45,437 nucleotides of DNA. Source: Gammaproteobacteria bacterium. Lineage in GTDB: Bacteria > Pseudomonadota > Gammaproteobacteria > SZUA-140. Below, in pieces: positions 1 to 8,930 of this stretch. The notes beneath the pieces were generated by a model that saw nothing but the letters and a program-made list of their open reading frames with translations, did not search any database and had not been told where the DNA came from. The stretch covers positions 1 through 45,437 of the forward strand of contig JALSIC010000032.1 of NCBI GenBank assembly GCA_026981935.1, in the 5' to 3' direction. The stretch's first letter is position 1; each line of letters starts with the position of its first letter. Made by a program: the position numbers and the translations under genes.

Positions 1-355
1 CCTTCGGTCGGAATGACAGAAAAGGGCAGAAATTGACAAGGGCAAGGGTCGGAATGACAGTGGGCTCGTCGTTCCACCCTCCTTGTCATTCCGAGCGTAG
101 CGAGGAATCTTGAGGGGCGGTGGGGCAGGATTTCTCCCTTCGGTCGAAATGACAAGGGGATGTGGTCGAAATGACAAAAAAGTGGGGGCGTAATGACAAG
201 GAAAAGAGGTCGAAATGACAATGAGGTAAGGTCGGAACGACAAAGGCGTGTGGCGGCAATGACAAGGAAGTGTAGTGGCAATGACAGGGAGATGCCGACC
301 CCCGGGGACCGCATCCAGATCGCAGGGGCCGCACGACGGCCGTCAGTCATTAACA
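1..355 (+). repeat. Dispersed composite repeat, locus R1 (cut by window edge)
   Basis: This stretch has the paired-hairpin unit found at five other loci: an ATTCC..GGAAT arm near 90-110 and an ATTTC..GAAAT arm near 130-152. A run of degenerate ~19-bp 'GTCGAAATGACAAGGAG'-type repeats follows to about 292. The 3' end (roughly 292-352) matches the ends seen near 20850, 21092 and, inverted, 33474: a conserved CGGCCGTCAGTCA-type tail. The locus therefore ends just upstream of the first gene and holds no gene of its own. ORFs running through it are repeat-derived. Confidence 0.75.
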
Positions 356-378
356 ACGATTCCCCTACCGCCTCCCGC

Positions 379-1425
379 GTGCGCAGGCTGCCCGCCGAAT
401 GGGAACCACAGCGCGCGGTCATGCTGGCCTGGCCCTATGAAGGCAGCGACTGGACACCCTGGCTTGCGGAAGTGGAACAGGTGTACCTGTCCCTGGCCCG
501 CGAGATTTCCCTGCGCGAGTCCCTGCTGATCCTCTGCCGGACGCAGGCGCTGGCCCAAGCGCTGCCGGAACGCCTGGCCCGCGCCGGCGCGGACACCTCG
601 CGGATCCGCCTCCACATCGTCCCCTACAACGACACCTGGGTGCGCGACTTCGGCCCGCTCACCGTGCTGGAGAACGGCCGGCCCCGCCTGCTGGACTTCC
701 AATTCAACGGTTGGGGAGGCAGACACCCGGCCTCCCTGGACAATCAGGCCACACGCCGCCTGCATCACCAGGGCGGGCTGCCGGGGCTGCCGCTGGAGCA
801 CGTGGATTTCGTGCTCGAAGGCGGCAGTATCGACGGTGACGGCGAGGGCACCCTGCTCACCACGCGGCGCTGCCTTCTGCACCCCACACGCAACCCCGGC
901 TGGAAAAGGGACGGGATCGAGCGATTGTTACGTGAGCGGTTGGGTATAAGCCGTATCCTGTGGCTCACCCATGGCCACCTCGCAGGGGACGATACCGATG
1001 GTCACGTGGACATGCTGGCCCGTTTCTGCGATCCGCAGACCATCGCCTACAGCCATTGCGAGGACCCGGGCGATATCCACTTTCCGGCACTCCAGGCCCT
1101 GGCCCGGGAGCTGGCGGCCTTGCGCACCCTGGACGGCCGGCCCTACCGTCTCGTTCCCCTGCACCTGCCACGGGCTAAATACGACGAGGCAGGCGCCCGC
1201 CTGCCGGCCAGTTATGCCAATTTCCTCGTCATCAACGGGGCCGTGCTGGTGCCCGTCTATGACGACCCGGCCGATGCGCAGGCCCTTGAAGCGCTGGCCC
1301 GCTGTTTTCCCGGCAGAACCGTATGCCCCATCCCCGCCCTGCCCCTGATCCGTCAGCACGGCAGCATCCATTGTGTTACCATGCAGCTCCCCGAAGGCGA
1401 CTCGATCCGGCAGACACCGTCATGA
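379..1425 (+). CDS. aguA: Agmatine deiminase (peptidylarginine deiminase family)
   Basis: The protein should hydrolyse agmatine to N-carbamoylputrescine and ammonia in the cytoplasm, the first step of the agmatine route to putrescine. It begins VRRLPAEWEPQRAVMLAWP, the typical N-terminus of this family. It carries the family motifs NDTWVRDFGP and LEGGSIDGDGEGTLLTT, a substrate-pocket GHLAGDDTDGHVD, and the C-terminal GSIHCVTMQ with the catalytic Cys. The reading frame is open back to 193, but ATG 193 and ATG 292 lie inside a dispersed repeat whose end falls near 355. GTG 379 is therefore preferred (348 aa), although no strong ribosome-binding site is visible. Its stop overlaps the next start (ATGA), so the two genes are translationally coupled. 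Confidence 0.88.
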   Translation: MRRLPAEWEPQRAVMLAWPYEGSDWTPWLAEVEQVYLSLAREISLRESLLILCRTQALAQALPERLARAGADTSRIRLHIVPYNDTWVRDFGPLTVLENGRPRLLDFQFNGWGGRHPASLDNQATRRLHHQGGLPGLPLEHVDFVLEGGSIDGDGEGTLLTTRRCLLHPTRNPGWKRDGIERLLRERLGISRILWLTHGHLAGDDTDGHVDMLARFCDPQTIAYSHCEDPGDIHFPALQALARELAALRTLDGRPYRLVPLHLPRAKYDEAGARLPASYANFLVINGAVLVPVYDDPADAQALEALARCFPGRTVCPIPALPLIRQHGSIHCVTMQLPEGDSIRQTPS

Positions 1426-2318
1426 CCCAGAGACAGACCCTGCAGGCCGCCCTCATCCAGCAGCGCTGCACCGGCAACCCGGCGGACAACCTGGCCCGCG
1501 CCACGGCCGCCGTGGAACAGGCCGCCACCGATGGCGCCCGCCTGGTCGTGCTGCAGGAGCTGTTCAACACGACCTATTTCTGCCAGACGGAAAACCCGGC
1601 CTGTTTCGAGCTGGCCGAACCGGTACCGGGCCCCGCCACGACGGCCCTGGGCCGCCTCGCCGCCCGCCTCGGCGTGGTCATCGTCGCACCGCTGTTCGAA
1701 CGGCGCGCGCCCGGACTCTATCACAACAGCGCCGCCGTGCTGGACAGCGACGGCCGGCTCGCGGGCATCTATCGCAAGATGCACATCCCCGACGACCCTG
1801 GCTATTATGAGAAATTCTATTTCACGCCTGGAGACGGCATCTGGCGCCCCATTCGCACCCGCGTCGGCCATCTGGGCGTCCTGATCTGCTGGGACCAGTG
1901 GTTCCCTGAAGCGGCGCGCCTCATGACCCTGGCGGGCGCCGACATCCTGCTCTATCCCACGGCCATCGGCTGGGACCCAGGGGAAGCGCCGGCGGAACGG
2001 ACACGCCAGCAGGAGGCCTGGCTCACGGTGCAGCGGGCCCATGCCATCGCCAACAGCCTGCCCCTGCTGTGCTGCAATCGCACGGGTTTCGAACCCGTCC
2101 CCGGCGGCAACGTGGAAAGCGGCATTGAATTCTGGGGCAGCAGTTTCGCCTGCGGTCCCCAGGGAGAGATGCTGGCCCAGGCGCCGGCCGGTGACGAGGC
2201 CGTTCTCATGGTGACGCTCGATCTGGGCCGTACGGAAGAAGTCCGCCGCAGCTGGCCGTTTCTGCGTGACCGCCGCATCGACAGCTACGGGGAACTGACT
2301 GCCCGATGGCGGGATTGA
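1422..2318 (+). CDS. aguB: N-carbamoylputrescine amidase
   Basis: This nitrilase-superfamily enzyme (298 aa) hydrolyses N-carbamoylputrescine to putrescine, CO2 and ammonia. The Glu-Lys-Cys triad is visible: Glu in VLQELFNTTYF, Lys in YRKMHIPDDPGYYEKFYF, and Cys in GVLICWDQWFPEAAR. The segment after Cys (ILLYPTAIGW, AIANSLPLLCCNRTG) is typical of AguB rather than of general nitrilases. The gene overlaps the deiminase gene by four bases, so the pair makes putrescine from agmatine. The start used here is the overlapping ATG; the frame is open further upstream, but only inside aguA. Confidence 0.93.
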   Translation: MTQRQTLQAALIQQRCTGNPADNLARATAAVEQAATDGARLVVLQELFNTTYFCQTENPACFELAEPVPGPATTALGRLAARLGVVIVAPLFERRAPGLYHNSAAVLDSDGRLAGIYRKMHIPDDPGYYEKFYFTPGDGIWRPIRTRVGHLGVLICWDQWFPEAARLMTLAGADILLYPTAIGWDPGEAPAERTRQQEAWLTVQRAHAIANSLPLLCCNRTGFEPVPGGNVESGIEFWGSSFACGPQGEMLAQAPAGDEAVLMVTLDLGRTEEVRRSWPFLRDRRIDSYGELTARWRD

Positions 2319-2344
2319 TTCACGTCCCAGCTGCGCAAACCGAT

Positions 2345-2350
2345 TATAAT
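2345..2350 (+). promoter_or_regulatory. Possible -10 element upstream of DAHP synthase gene
   Basis: TATAAT lies 52 bases before the DAHP synthase ATG in the 83-base gap after aguB. No well-spaced -35 hexamer is visible (TTGATT at 2315 is 24 bases away), so this is only a weak promoter candidate. Confidence 0.3.
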
Positions 2351-2401
2351 TTTGACCTGACATACCGAATCCGACCCTTCAAACAGAAACTGCGACGACC
2401 C

Positions 2402-3529
2402 ATGATTCTCATCCTGACACCGAACATCGATCCCGAAAGCAATGAATACCGGCAGCTCATGGAGCATCTCTCCAGCCTGCCCAACATCCAGACCCGCCTG
2501 CACCGGGAGGTAGGCACCCAGCAGACTCTCACCGAGGTCTATCTCGTGGGTGACACGACCCAGCTGAGCGTGGAGGACATGCAAAGCCTGCCGGGCGTGG
2601 AACGGGTGGTGCGCGTCTCCGAGGAATACCGGGTACTGGGTCGCCACAGAAACGACAACCGCCCCACTTTCTTCATTTACAACGGCCTGCACTTCGGGCA
2701 GGACAGCCTCCATGTCTTCGCCGGCCTGTGTGCGGTGGACACGCCGGAGCACGTGGAGCGGATGATGAAGGCCCTCCAGGAAAACGGCCAGGTCTGTACC
2801 CGCATGGGGGCCTACAAGCCGCGCACCAACCCCTACTCCTTCCAGGGCCACGGCAAATCCTGCCTGCCCTACGTGTTCGAACTGGCGGGCAAGTATGGAA
2901 TCAAGGTCATCGCCATGGAGGTCACCCACGAGACCCACATCGACGAGATCAGGGAAGCGCTGGATCTGACCGGCAATCCCACCGGGATCATGCTCCAGAT
3001 CGGCACCCGCAATACCCAGAACTTCGAACTCCTGAAGAAGGTGGGGAGACAGCAGGAATTTCCGGTGCTGCTGAAACGCGGCTTCGGCATCACGCTCGAA
3101 GAATCGCTCAATGCCGCCGAATACCTGGCCAGCGAGGGCAACCGCAAGGTGATCTTCGGCCTGCGGGGCATGAAGACCAACATGGGCGACCCCCACCGCA
3201 ATTTCGTGGATTTCGCCCACGTGCCCGTGGTCAAGCGCCTCACGCGGATGCCGGTATGCATCGACCCCTCCCACTCCGTGGGCACCCGTGCCGCCGATCC
3301 CGACGGGATCCTGGACATCATGCACGTCACTGCGCAGGGCATCGTGGCCGGTGCCAACATGGTGCTGGTGGACTTTCATCCGGATCCCAAAAAGGCCCTG
3401 GTGGACGGCCCCCAGGCGCTGCGCCTGGAAGAACTGCCGTATTTCCTCGAAGACGTGCGCATCGCGCGCGAGGCCTATGAGAAACGCGTGGCCTTGACTC
3501 GCGAGTTCCGGGAAAATTCCTCGTCCTGA
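2402..3529 (+). CDS. 3-deoxy-7-phosphoheptulonate (DAHP) synthase
   Basis: The enzyme condenses phosphoenolpyruvate with erythrose 4-phosphate, the first step of the shikimate pathway. The 375-aa protein has an N-terminal ferredoxin-like regulatory domain (about residues 1-75) followed by a class I-beta TIM barrel. Barrel motifs seen are FAGLCAVDTPEHV (metal-binding Cys), MGAYKPRTNPYSFQGHG, LLKRGFGITLEESLNAAEY, FGLRGMKT and CIDPSHSVGTR. This domain layout is that of Thermotoga-type DAHP synthases, not of E. coli AroG/F/H, which lack the ferredoxin-like domain. ATG 2402 is chosen because the protein's normal N-terminus (MILILTPNIDPES) starts there. The gene stands alone downstream of aguAB. 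Confidence 0.92.
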   Translation: MILILTPNIDPESNEYRQLMEHLSSLPNIQTRLHREVGTQQTLTEVYLVGDTTQLSVEDMQSLPGVERVVRVSEEYRVLGRHRNDNRPTFFIYNGLHFGQDSLHVFAGLCAVDTPEHVERMMKALQENGQVCTRMGAYKPRTNPYSFQGHGKSCLPYVFELAGKYGIKVIAMEVTHETHIDEIREALDLTGNPTGIMLQIGTRNTQNFELLKKVGRQQEFPVLLKRGFGITLEESLNAAEYLASEGNRKVIFGLRGMKTNMGDPHRNFVDFAHVPVVKRLTRMPVCIDPSHSVGTRAADPDGILDIMHVTAQGIVAGANMVLVDFHPDPKKALVDGPQALRLEELPYFLEDVRIAREAYEKRVALTREFRENSSS

Positions 3530-3730
3530 GAAGCACACGCATCGCCGGAGAGTGAATGGTGCTGCCCCGCCTGACGCGCTGCCAGGCAGGGACAAGGCCT
3601 GAGCAGAACCAGTCTACAGAATTCCTCCAGAATTCCGTTATATAGATTTGGAACGCCGGAACGTGCCCAAGGGCACCCGGGGGAGGCCTGTGCCTGCCCC
3701 CCGCCGGGCGTTGCCAAGGGGGAATGGATT

Positions 3731-4831
3731 ATGAACGTCAACCCGACATTCTTCGTGATCATGGTGGAACTCCTGGCCGTGGAGAGCCTGGCGTTGATCG
3801 TCATTACCGTGCTCTTCATCCGGCGCAAGCTCCAGTACAAGCACATGATCGAGCACATCGTGGAGGCCGCCGATGCCTCCGAGACGGCACGCCTGGAGGT
3901 GCTGGAGAAGACCCTCAAGGATGTCTTCAACGAGGCAGGTGAGGACGCCAGCCGCAAGGCCAGGGAGCTGGCCAGGGCGGAAAGCCGCTTCTGCAAGCGC
4001 CTGATCTCCGCCTTCGTAAACCGCAGGCATGGCATCCTCGGCAGGCTGGACAAGATGACCGACGAACTGCTGTCCCCCTATCGCACACTGATCTCGGAAA
4101 CCGCCGAAGAAAAAGTCCGCACCAAGACCGAGCTGTCCAAACGGGTAAAAAGCCTCAGGCACACCGTCGAATCACTGCGCGAGGAGAAGGAAAACATCAC
4201 CCGGAAACTGGCGGAGACCGAGAAGGAACTGGAGAGCATCACCGCTGAATATGTCTCCGCATTCAAGAAGGAAGAACTGCTGAAACGCGAACAGGCCGCT
4301 GCCATGGAGACCTCCGCAGAAAAAGACAGCGAAACGGTTGCAGAAGCCGCCACGGACGAACCGGCAGAGGGCGGACCTTCCGCCGCACCGACTGGCGAAA
4401 CAGCGGAGAAAGAAGAGTCGGCCATCGCGATCACGGATGGAAGCGGTGATCAGGACGACGCCGACGATGAAGACGCGGGGCTCTTGAAGCTTGAGGACCT
4501 GGAGGAAGACAGCACGGCAATCAGCGAAGAAGCCGCCAATGAAGATGAGCCTGCGCTGGCAACCGGAGATGACGGGCAGGAATCTGCCAGCGAAGAAATC
4601 ACGGTCACCGACGAGAGCCCGGCCGATATCCCGGATGAAAATCAGGCCGGGCAGGAAGAAAACACCGAAGCGCCCGTTGCGGCGGATGATGACACCGCCG
4701 CGGCAGGCGATTCAGGCACAAGCCCGGAGGACGATGCCATCCTCGAAGATGTGGATATCGCCGCCGCCCCCCTGATGGAAGAAGTTGCCAAGGAGAACGC
4801 CGCCCGCTCCAGGAGCGCCGCGGCATCCTGA
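3731..4831 (+). CDS. Membrane-anchored coiled-coil protein with acidic tail, function unknown
   Basis: I do not recognise a characterised family. The 366-aa product has one N-terminal membrane segment (about residues 7-30, FFVIMVELLAVESLALIVIT) followed by RRK, which suggests the rest is cytoplasmic. Residues 40-190 are charged and helical, with a probable coiled coil at about 125-190. Residues 195-350 are a low-complexity Glu/Asp/Ala-rich acidic region with almost no hydrophobic core. The short C-terminus turns basic (ARSRSAAAS). A purine-rich ribosome-binding site (AAGGGGGAATGG) precedes the ATG. The gene is flanked by a 200-base gap upstream and convergent mutL downstream, so neighbours give no functional clue. 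A scaffold or polar-localisation role is possible but unsupported. Confidence 0.75.
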   Translation: MNVNPTFFVIMVELLAVESLALIVITVLFIRRKLQYKHMIEHIVEAADASETARLEVLEKTLKDVFNEAGEDASRKARELARAESRFCKRLISAFVNRRHGILGRLDKMTDELLSPYRTLISETAEEKVRTKTELSKRVKSLRHTVESLREEKENITRKLAETEKELESITAEYVSAFKKEELLKREQAAAMETSAEKDSETVAEAATDEPAEGGPSAAPTGETAEKEESAIAITDGSGDQDDADDEDAGLLKLEDLEEDSTAISEEAANEDEPALATGDDGQESASEEITVTDESPADIPDENQAGQEENTEAPVAADDDTAAAGDSGTSPEDDAILEDVDIAAAPLMEEVAKENAARSRSAAAS

Positions 4832-4923
4832 GCCCCACACAAACCCTTGCGCGCCGAAGGCAGCGTTGCTCCGCCTGCTTCCCTAGCGTCGGCGCGGCCC
4901 TTGGCCGCGAAAACGCCTGCCCG

Positions 4924-6828
4924 TCAACGCCCTCTCAGAAACAGGCGGTCCAGTTCAGCCAGTGACAGCTGCACCCAGGTGGGACGGCCGTGATTGCACT
5001 GGCCACTGCGCTCGGTGCGCTCCATCTCCCGCAGCAGGGCATTCATTTCGGCAAGGCTCAACCGCCGGTTGGCACGCACCGCCCCATGGCAGGCCATGGT
5101 GGCAAGCACCTCGTTGAGCTTTTCCTGAATCCGGCTGCTGGTACCGAAGGTGTTGAGATCCGAGAGCACGTCGCGCACCAGTGCCGCGGCATCGGCCTCG
5201 CAGAGCAGGCTGGGCACGGCGCGGATCGCCAGGCGGTCAGGCCCCAGCCGGCGGACCTCGAAACCCAGCGCCTCGAAAGTCTCCTGATGGGCCTGGGCCT
5301 GTTCCGCCTCCTGCGGGCTCACCGGCAGGGAAACGGGCACCAGCAGCGGTTGGGAGCGCACACCGCTCTCGGCCAGATTGGCCTTCAGGCGCTCGTAGGT
5401 GATGCGCTCGTGCGCCGCGTGCATGTCCACCAGTACCAGGCCCGCCCGGTTCTGGGCCAGGATATAGACGCCATGCAGCTGGGCAAGGGCATAGCCCAGG
5501 GGATGGTCTTCCTGTGCACCACCCGGCCCTGTCACCTCGTCCACCGCCGCTTGAGAGGCCACCTCCAGGGATTCCATCACGGCAGGCGCCATGGCTTCGT
5601 GGACCAAGTGCTGATAGGCGGCATGGCGGGCCTGCGCCTCGGACGGCGACGCAATCTGGAAAAGCGGGCGCTGCGCTCCCTGGGCACGCTTCCCCGCGGT
5701 GCCCCCAGGCATGCCTTCGGCCCCGCCATCCGTCACGCCTTGGGCAAGCCCCTCAACCCCGGTGCCGGGCACACCTCCCCTGCCAGTTCCCCTGCCAGCT
5801 CCCCTACCGGCCCGCGCCTCGCGCCCCAGGGCACCGTGAATGGCACCGAACAGAAAATCCCGCACCTGGCGGGCCTCGCGGAAGCGCACCTCGTGCTTGG
5901 TGGGGTGGACATTGACATCCACCCCTTCCACGGGCATGTCGAGGTACAACACATAGACCGGCTGGCGCCCCTGATAGAGCACATCCTGATAGGCCTGGCG
6001 AACGGCATAGCTCACCAGGCGATCACGAATGATGCGCCCGTTGACATAGAAATACTGCAGGTCCGCCTGGCTGCGGGAAATGGCAGGCTGGCCGATCCAG
6101 CCCCACAGTCGCAGCCCGTCCGCCTCTGCCTCGATCTCCAGGCAGTTTTCCACGAATCCCCGTCCACATACCGCCGCGACCCGCTCCAGACGCCGCACCT
6201 CTCCGTCCGTGGCAGGGAGGCGCTGGATCTGACGCTGATTGTGGCGCAGCGAAAAAGCGACATCGAAACGGCTCAGGGCGAGGCGGCGCACCACGGTCTC
6301 GATATGGCTGAATTCGGTCTTTTCGGTACGCAGAAACTTGCGCCTCGCCGGTACGTTGTAGAACAGGTCACGCACCTCCACCGTGGTGCCGGGGGGATGG
6401 GCGGCGGGCACCGCCTTGGACTCCCCGCCCGCCACACGCCAGCCCGATGTATCTGCAGGGCGACGGGAGGTCAGGGTCAGGCGGGAGACGGAAGCGATGC
6501 TGGGCAATGCCTCGCCGCGGAATCCCAGGGTGGCGATACGGCCCAGGTCTTCGACGGCGACGATCTTGCTGGTGGCGTGACGGCAGAGCGCCAGGGGCAG
6601 GTCCTCGGGATGAATGCCGATGCCGTCGTCGCGCACCCGGATCAAGGCGATCCCGCCCTGCCCGACATCGATCTCGATGCTGCGGGCACCGGCGTCGAGA
6701 CTGTTCTCCAGCAGTTCCTTGACCACCGAGGCCGGGCGTTCCACCACCTCGCCAGCGGCGATCTGATCGGCAAGGCGGGAAGGCAGCGAGCGAATGCGGC
6801 GCTCGTCAGAAGACCCGGACGTTTCCAT
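4924..6828 (-). CDS. mutL: DNA mismatch repair protein MutL
   Basis: MutL couples mismatch recognition by MutS to strand incision. The 634-aa protein has an N-terminal GHKL ATPase with [26 protein letters not shown] and [13 protein letters not shown], a transducer domain to about residue 330, a Gly-rich linker (about 335-385) and a C-terminal dimerisation domain. That domain carries [12 protein letters not shown] (near residue 465), ACHGAVRAN and CNHGRPTW. These three motifs match the endonuclease-type MutL signature, except that Met replaces the usual Gln of DQHA. E. coli MutL lacks this signature. The start [20 protein letters not shown] fits the family. Three TATAAT boxes in a tandem repeat lie 8 to 40 bases upstream of the ATG. 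Confidence 0.95.
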   Translation of the reverse strand: METSGSSDERRIRSLPSRLADQIAAGEVVERPASVVKELLENSLDAGARSIEIDVGQGGIALIRVRDDGIGIHPEDLPLALCRHATSKIVAVEDLGRIATLGFRGEALPSIASVSRLTLTSRRPADTSGWRVAGGESKAVPAAHPPGTTVEVRDLFYNVPARRKFLRTEKTEFSHIETVVRRLALSRFDVAFSLRHNQRQIQRLPATDGEVRRLERVAAVCGRGFVENCLEIEAEADGLRLWGWIGQPAISRSQADLQYFYVNGRIIRDRLVSYAVRQAYQDVLYQGRQPVYVLYLDMPVEGVDVNVHPTKHEVRFREARQVRDFLFGAIHGALGREARAGRGAGRGTGRGGVPGTGVEGLAQGVTDGGAEGMPGGTAGKRAQGAQRPLFQIASPSEAQARHAAYQHLVHEAMAPAVMESLEVASQAAVDEVTGPGGAQEDHPLGYALAQLHGVYILAQNRAGLVLVDMHAAHERITYERLKANLAESGVRSQPLLVPVSLPVSPQEAEQAQAHQETFEALGFEVRRLGPDRLAIRAVPSLLCEADAAALVRDVLSDLNTFGTSSRIQEKLNEVLATMACHGAVRANRRLSLAEMNALLREMERTERSGQCNHGRPTWVQLSLAELDRLFLRGR

Positions 6829-6835
6829 GCCAGGA

Positions 6836-6877
6836 ATTATAACAGGGGATTATAACGGGGGATTATAACGGGGGATT
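6836..6877. repeat. 13-bp tandem repeat upstream of mutL carrying TATAAT boxes
   Basis: Three full copies and part of a fourth of the unit ATTATAACGGGGG (period 13) lie 8 bases upstream of the mutL start. Read on the mutL strand, each copy gives CCCCGTTATAAT, so a consensus -10 hexamer recurs at 6836-6841, 6849-6854 and 6862-6867. No clear -35 partner was found. Whether these act as promoters is inference. Confidence 0.8.
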
Positions 6878-6918
6878 ACAAAAACGCGGACGGCGGAATC
6901 CGCCGGGCACGCTGTTCC

Positions 6919-8241
6919 TTACCCCTCGTTCTCCACGGGGATGCGGATCACCTGTCCCACGCGCAGCTTGTCTCCTTCAATGCCGTTGACGGCGCGCAGC
7001 GCCGCGAGGCTCACGTGGTATTGGGCCGCCAGCTGCGAGAGGGTGTCCCCCCGCGCGATGACATGACGGCGTGTCGCCGCATAGTAGGTGCCCGGCGGCG
7101 GATTCTTGGTGAAATAGCTCCGGATGCCCTTGAGAAGCGCCCGTGCCAGGGCCTGCTGATAACGGGGATTGCGCAGATTGCGTTCGTCGCTGGGATTGGA
7201 GATGAAAGCCGTTTCCACGAGGACCGAGGGAATATCCGGGGACTTGAGCACCACGAAACGTGCCTGTTGCACGGATTTCTTGTGCAACTTGCCCAGCGGC
7301 CGCATGTGGCGCAGGAGTTCCCCGCCAGCGGCCAGGCTGGACTCGATGGTCGCGGTCTGGGACAGGTCCAGCAGTACCTGCACCAGCATCTCGTCCTTGT
7401 CGTCCAGGCTCACGCCCCCGATGAGGTCGGAGGCGTTCTCTTTTTCCGCAAGCCAGCGTGCCGCTTCGTCACTGGCGCCATTGCTGGACAAGGCGTAGAC
7501 CGACATGCCGCGTACCCGGCGGTCGTGAAAGGCATCGGCATGGATGGAAATATAGAAATCGGCCTTGTGGCGTCGCGCGAGGCGGGTGCGCTCCCGCAGG
7601 CTGACGAAATAGTCGCCATCCCGGATCAACACCGGACGCATCCCCCGTTCCTGTTCCACGAGGCGTGCCAGCCGGCGGGCGATGGCCAGCACTACGTCCT
7701 TTTCATAAACACCGCTGTAACCACGAGCGCCGGGATCCTCTCCCCCGTGTCCGGCATCGATGGCGATCACCACATCCCGGACGCCTTTGCGGCCCGCCCG
7801 GGCGGGGTCGGTCACCTTCCTGGCCACCAGGGGCCGGCTGGGCATCAGCTGCTGGACATCGATCACCAGACGGTACCCGTATTTTGCGTTGGGTTTCAAG
7901 AGAAAACTCTTGTAGCTGGCCTTGTCATGGAGATCCAGCACCACCCGCAGATCCCCCCCCTTGCGCACGCCGCTGCGGATTCTTCTGATGAGCTTGTCCT
8001 GCGCGCCAGGCTGAACCAGGGGCTTGCGCAGACGGGTTTTCTTGAGGTCGATAACGATGCGGGGGGGATGCTCCAGGTCGAAGAGGCGGTATTGCGTGGG
8101 GCCGCTGACGTCGAATACCAGGCGTGTGTGGTCGGGCGCAGGCCACATTCGCACACCCTGCACCAGAACGGTTTCCTGAACCGTCTCCCCGAGACTGCTG
8201 AACGGCAGCAAAAACAAGACAGCAGCGATCAGCTTTTTCAT
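6919..8241 (-). CDS. N-acetylmuramoyl-L-alanine amidase (AmiB/AmiC type)
   Basis: This periplasmic zinc amidase cleaves the peptide stem from peptidoglycan during daughter-cell separation. From ATG 8241 the 440-aa product starts with a signal peptide (MKKLIAAVLFLLPFSSLG). An AMIN domain follows (about 25-120), then an Amidase_3 catalytic domain (about 165-380) and one C-terminal LysM (about 393-437). Zinc and catalytic residues are visible in DAGHGGEDPGARG, YEKDVVLAIA, YISIHADAF and VLVETAFISNP. The frame opens further upstream, but GAGGA 8-12 bases before ATG 8241 and the signal peptide fix the start. It sits between tsaE and mutL, a standard gammaproteobacterial arrangement. Confidence 0.94.
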   Translation of the reverse strand: MKKLIAAVLFLLPFSSLGETVQETVLVQGVRMWPAPDHTRLVFDVSGPTQYRLFDLEHPPRIVIDLKKTRLRKPLVQPGAQDKLIRRIRSGVRKGGDLRVVLDLHDKASYKSFLLKPNAKYGYRLVIDVQQLMPSRPLVARKVTDPARAGRKGVRDVVIAIDAGHGGEDPGARGYSGVYEKDVVLAIARRLARLVEQERGMRPVLIRDGDYFVSLRERTRLARRHKADFYISIHADAFHDRRVRGMSVYALSSNGASDEAARWLAEKENASDLIGGVSLDDKDEMLVQVLLDLSQTATIESSLAAGGELLRHMRPLGKLHKKSVQQARFVVLKSPDIPSVLVETAFISNPSDERNLRNPRYQQALARALLKGIRSYFTKNPPPGTYYAATRRHVIARGDTLSQLAAQYHVSLAALRAVNGIEGDKLRVGQVIRIPVENEG

Positions 8242-8434
8242 TCTGTTTGTCCTCGCCAACCCGTATTCTGCCAACGCCTGTCTTGGCCCTTTTAATACAT
8301 TCTTCACATAAACGCAAGCATTTTAGCTAGATAGCGCATGAATCTATCATGTCGCCTGATTATTCCTGTCTAAGCTGACAACGTCACAAATCCCATCAAC
8401 CAAGATTTTGCAAAATCCAGGCCACGGGCACTGA

Positions 8435-8929
8435 TCAAATCCCGTACCCATGAGACGCCAGGCACCGGATCAAACCCTGGCCGACAGGGGAGAGGGATTG
8501 AAAACGGACCCGGCGGCCGGCGGAGGTACCCGTTGGCGCCTCGTACTGCAGACTCAGAGCCAGATCCCCCCGGGGCAGGTGTGTCCCGCCCCGCTCCGGC
8601 CACTCCACCAGGCAGATCGCATGGCCATCGAAACATTCCTCCACCCCCAGATAAACCAGTTCTCCGGGGCTGCTCAGGCGGTAGAGATCGAAGTGATGCA
8701 CCCACATCCCCGCGGGGTGATAGCTCTCCACGAGGGTATAGGTGGGGCTCTTGACGCGTCCCTCGTGCCCCAGCGCCCGCAGCAGTCCCCGCACCAGGGT
8801 GGTCTTGCCTGCGCCCAGCGCGCCCTCCAGATAGATCGCTTCTCCTCCCCGGCAGCAGGTGGCTATGGCCGCGCCCAGCGCCTCCATGGCGGCGGCAGAG
8901 GGAATCCTGCAGACCAGGGTGCGGTCCAT
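8435..8929 (-). CDS. tsaE: tRNA threonylcarbamoyladenosine biosynthesis ATPase TsaE
   Basis: TsaE is the ATPase that, with TsaB and TsaD, installs t6A at position 37 of ANN-decoding tRNAs. The 164-aa product has a Walker A motif (LEGALGAGKTTLVRG), the family signature SPTYTLVESY, HHFDLYRL and VEWPERG. ATG 8929 (MDRTLVCRIPS) lies one base past the nnr stop, so the genes are coupled. The frame remains open upstream through the end of nnr, but that extension is a shadow of nnr and is rejected. Length is close to the usual ~155 aa. Confidence 0.93.
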   Translation of the reverse strand: MDRTLVCRIPSAAAMEALGAAIATCCRGGEAIYLEGALGAGKTTLVRGLLRALGHEGRVKSPTYTLVESYHPAGMWVHHFDLYRLSSPGELVYLGVEECFDGHAICLVEWPERGGTHLPRGDLALSLQYEAPTGTSAGRRVRFQSLSPVGQGLIRCLASHGYGI

Positions 8930-8930
8930 C

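Noticed and set aside
2285-3595. 436-aa minus-strand frame
   Set aside because: Antisense shadow of the DAHP synthase gene.
4990-6855. 621-aa plus-strand frame
   Set aside because: Antisense shadow of mutL, with low-complexity composition and no domain.
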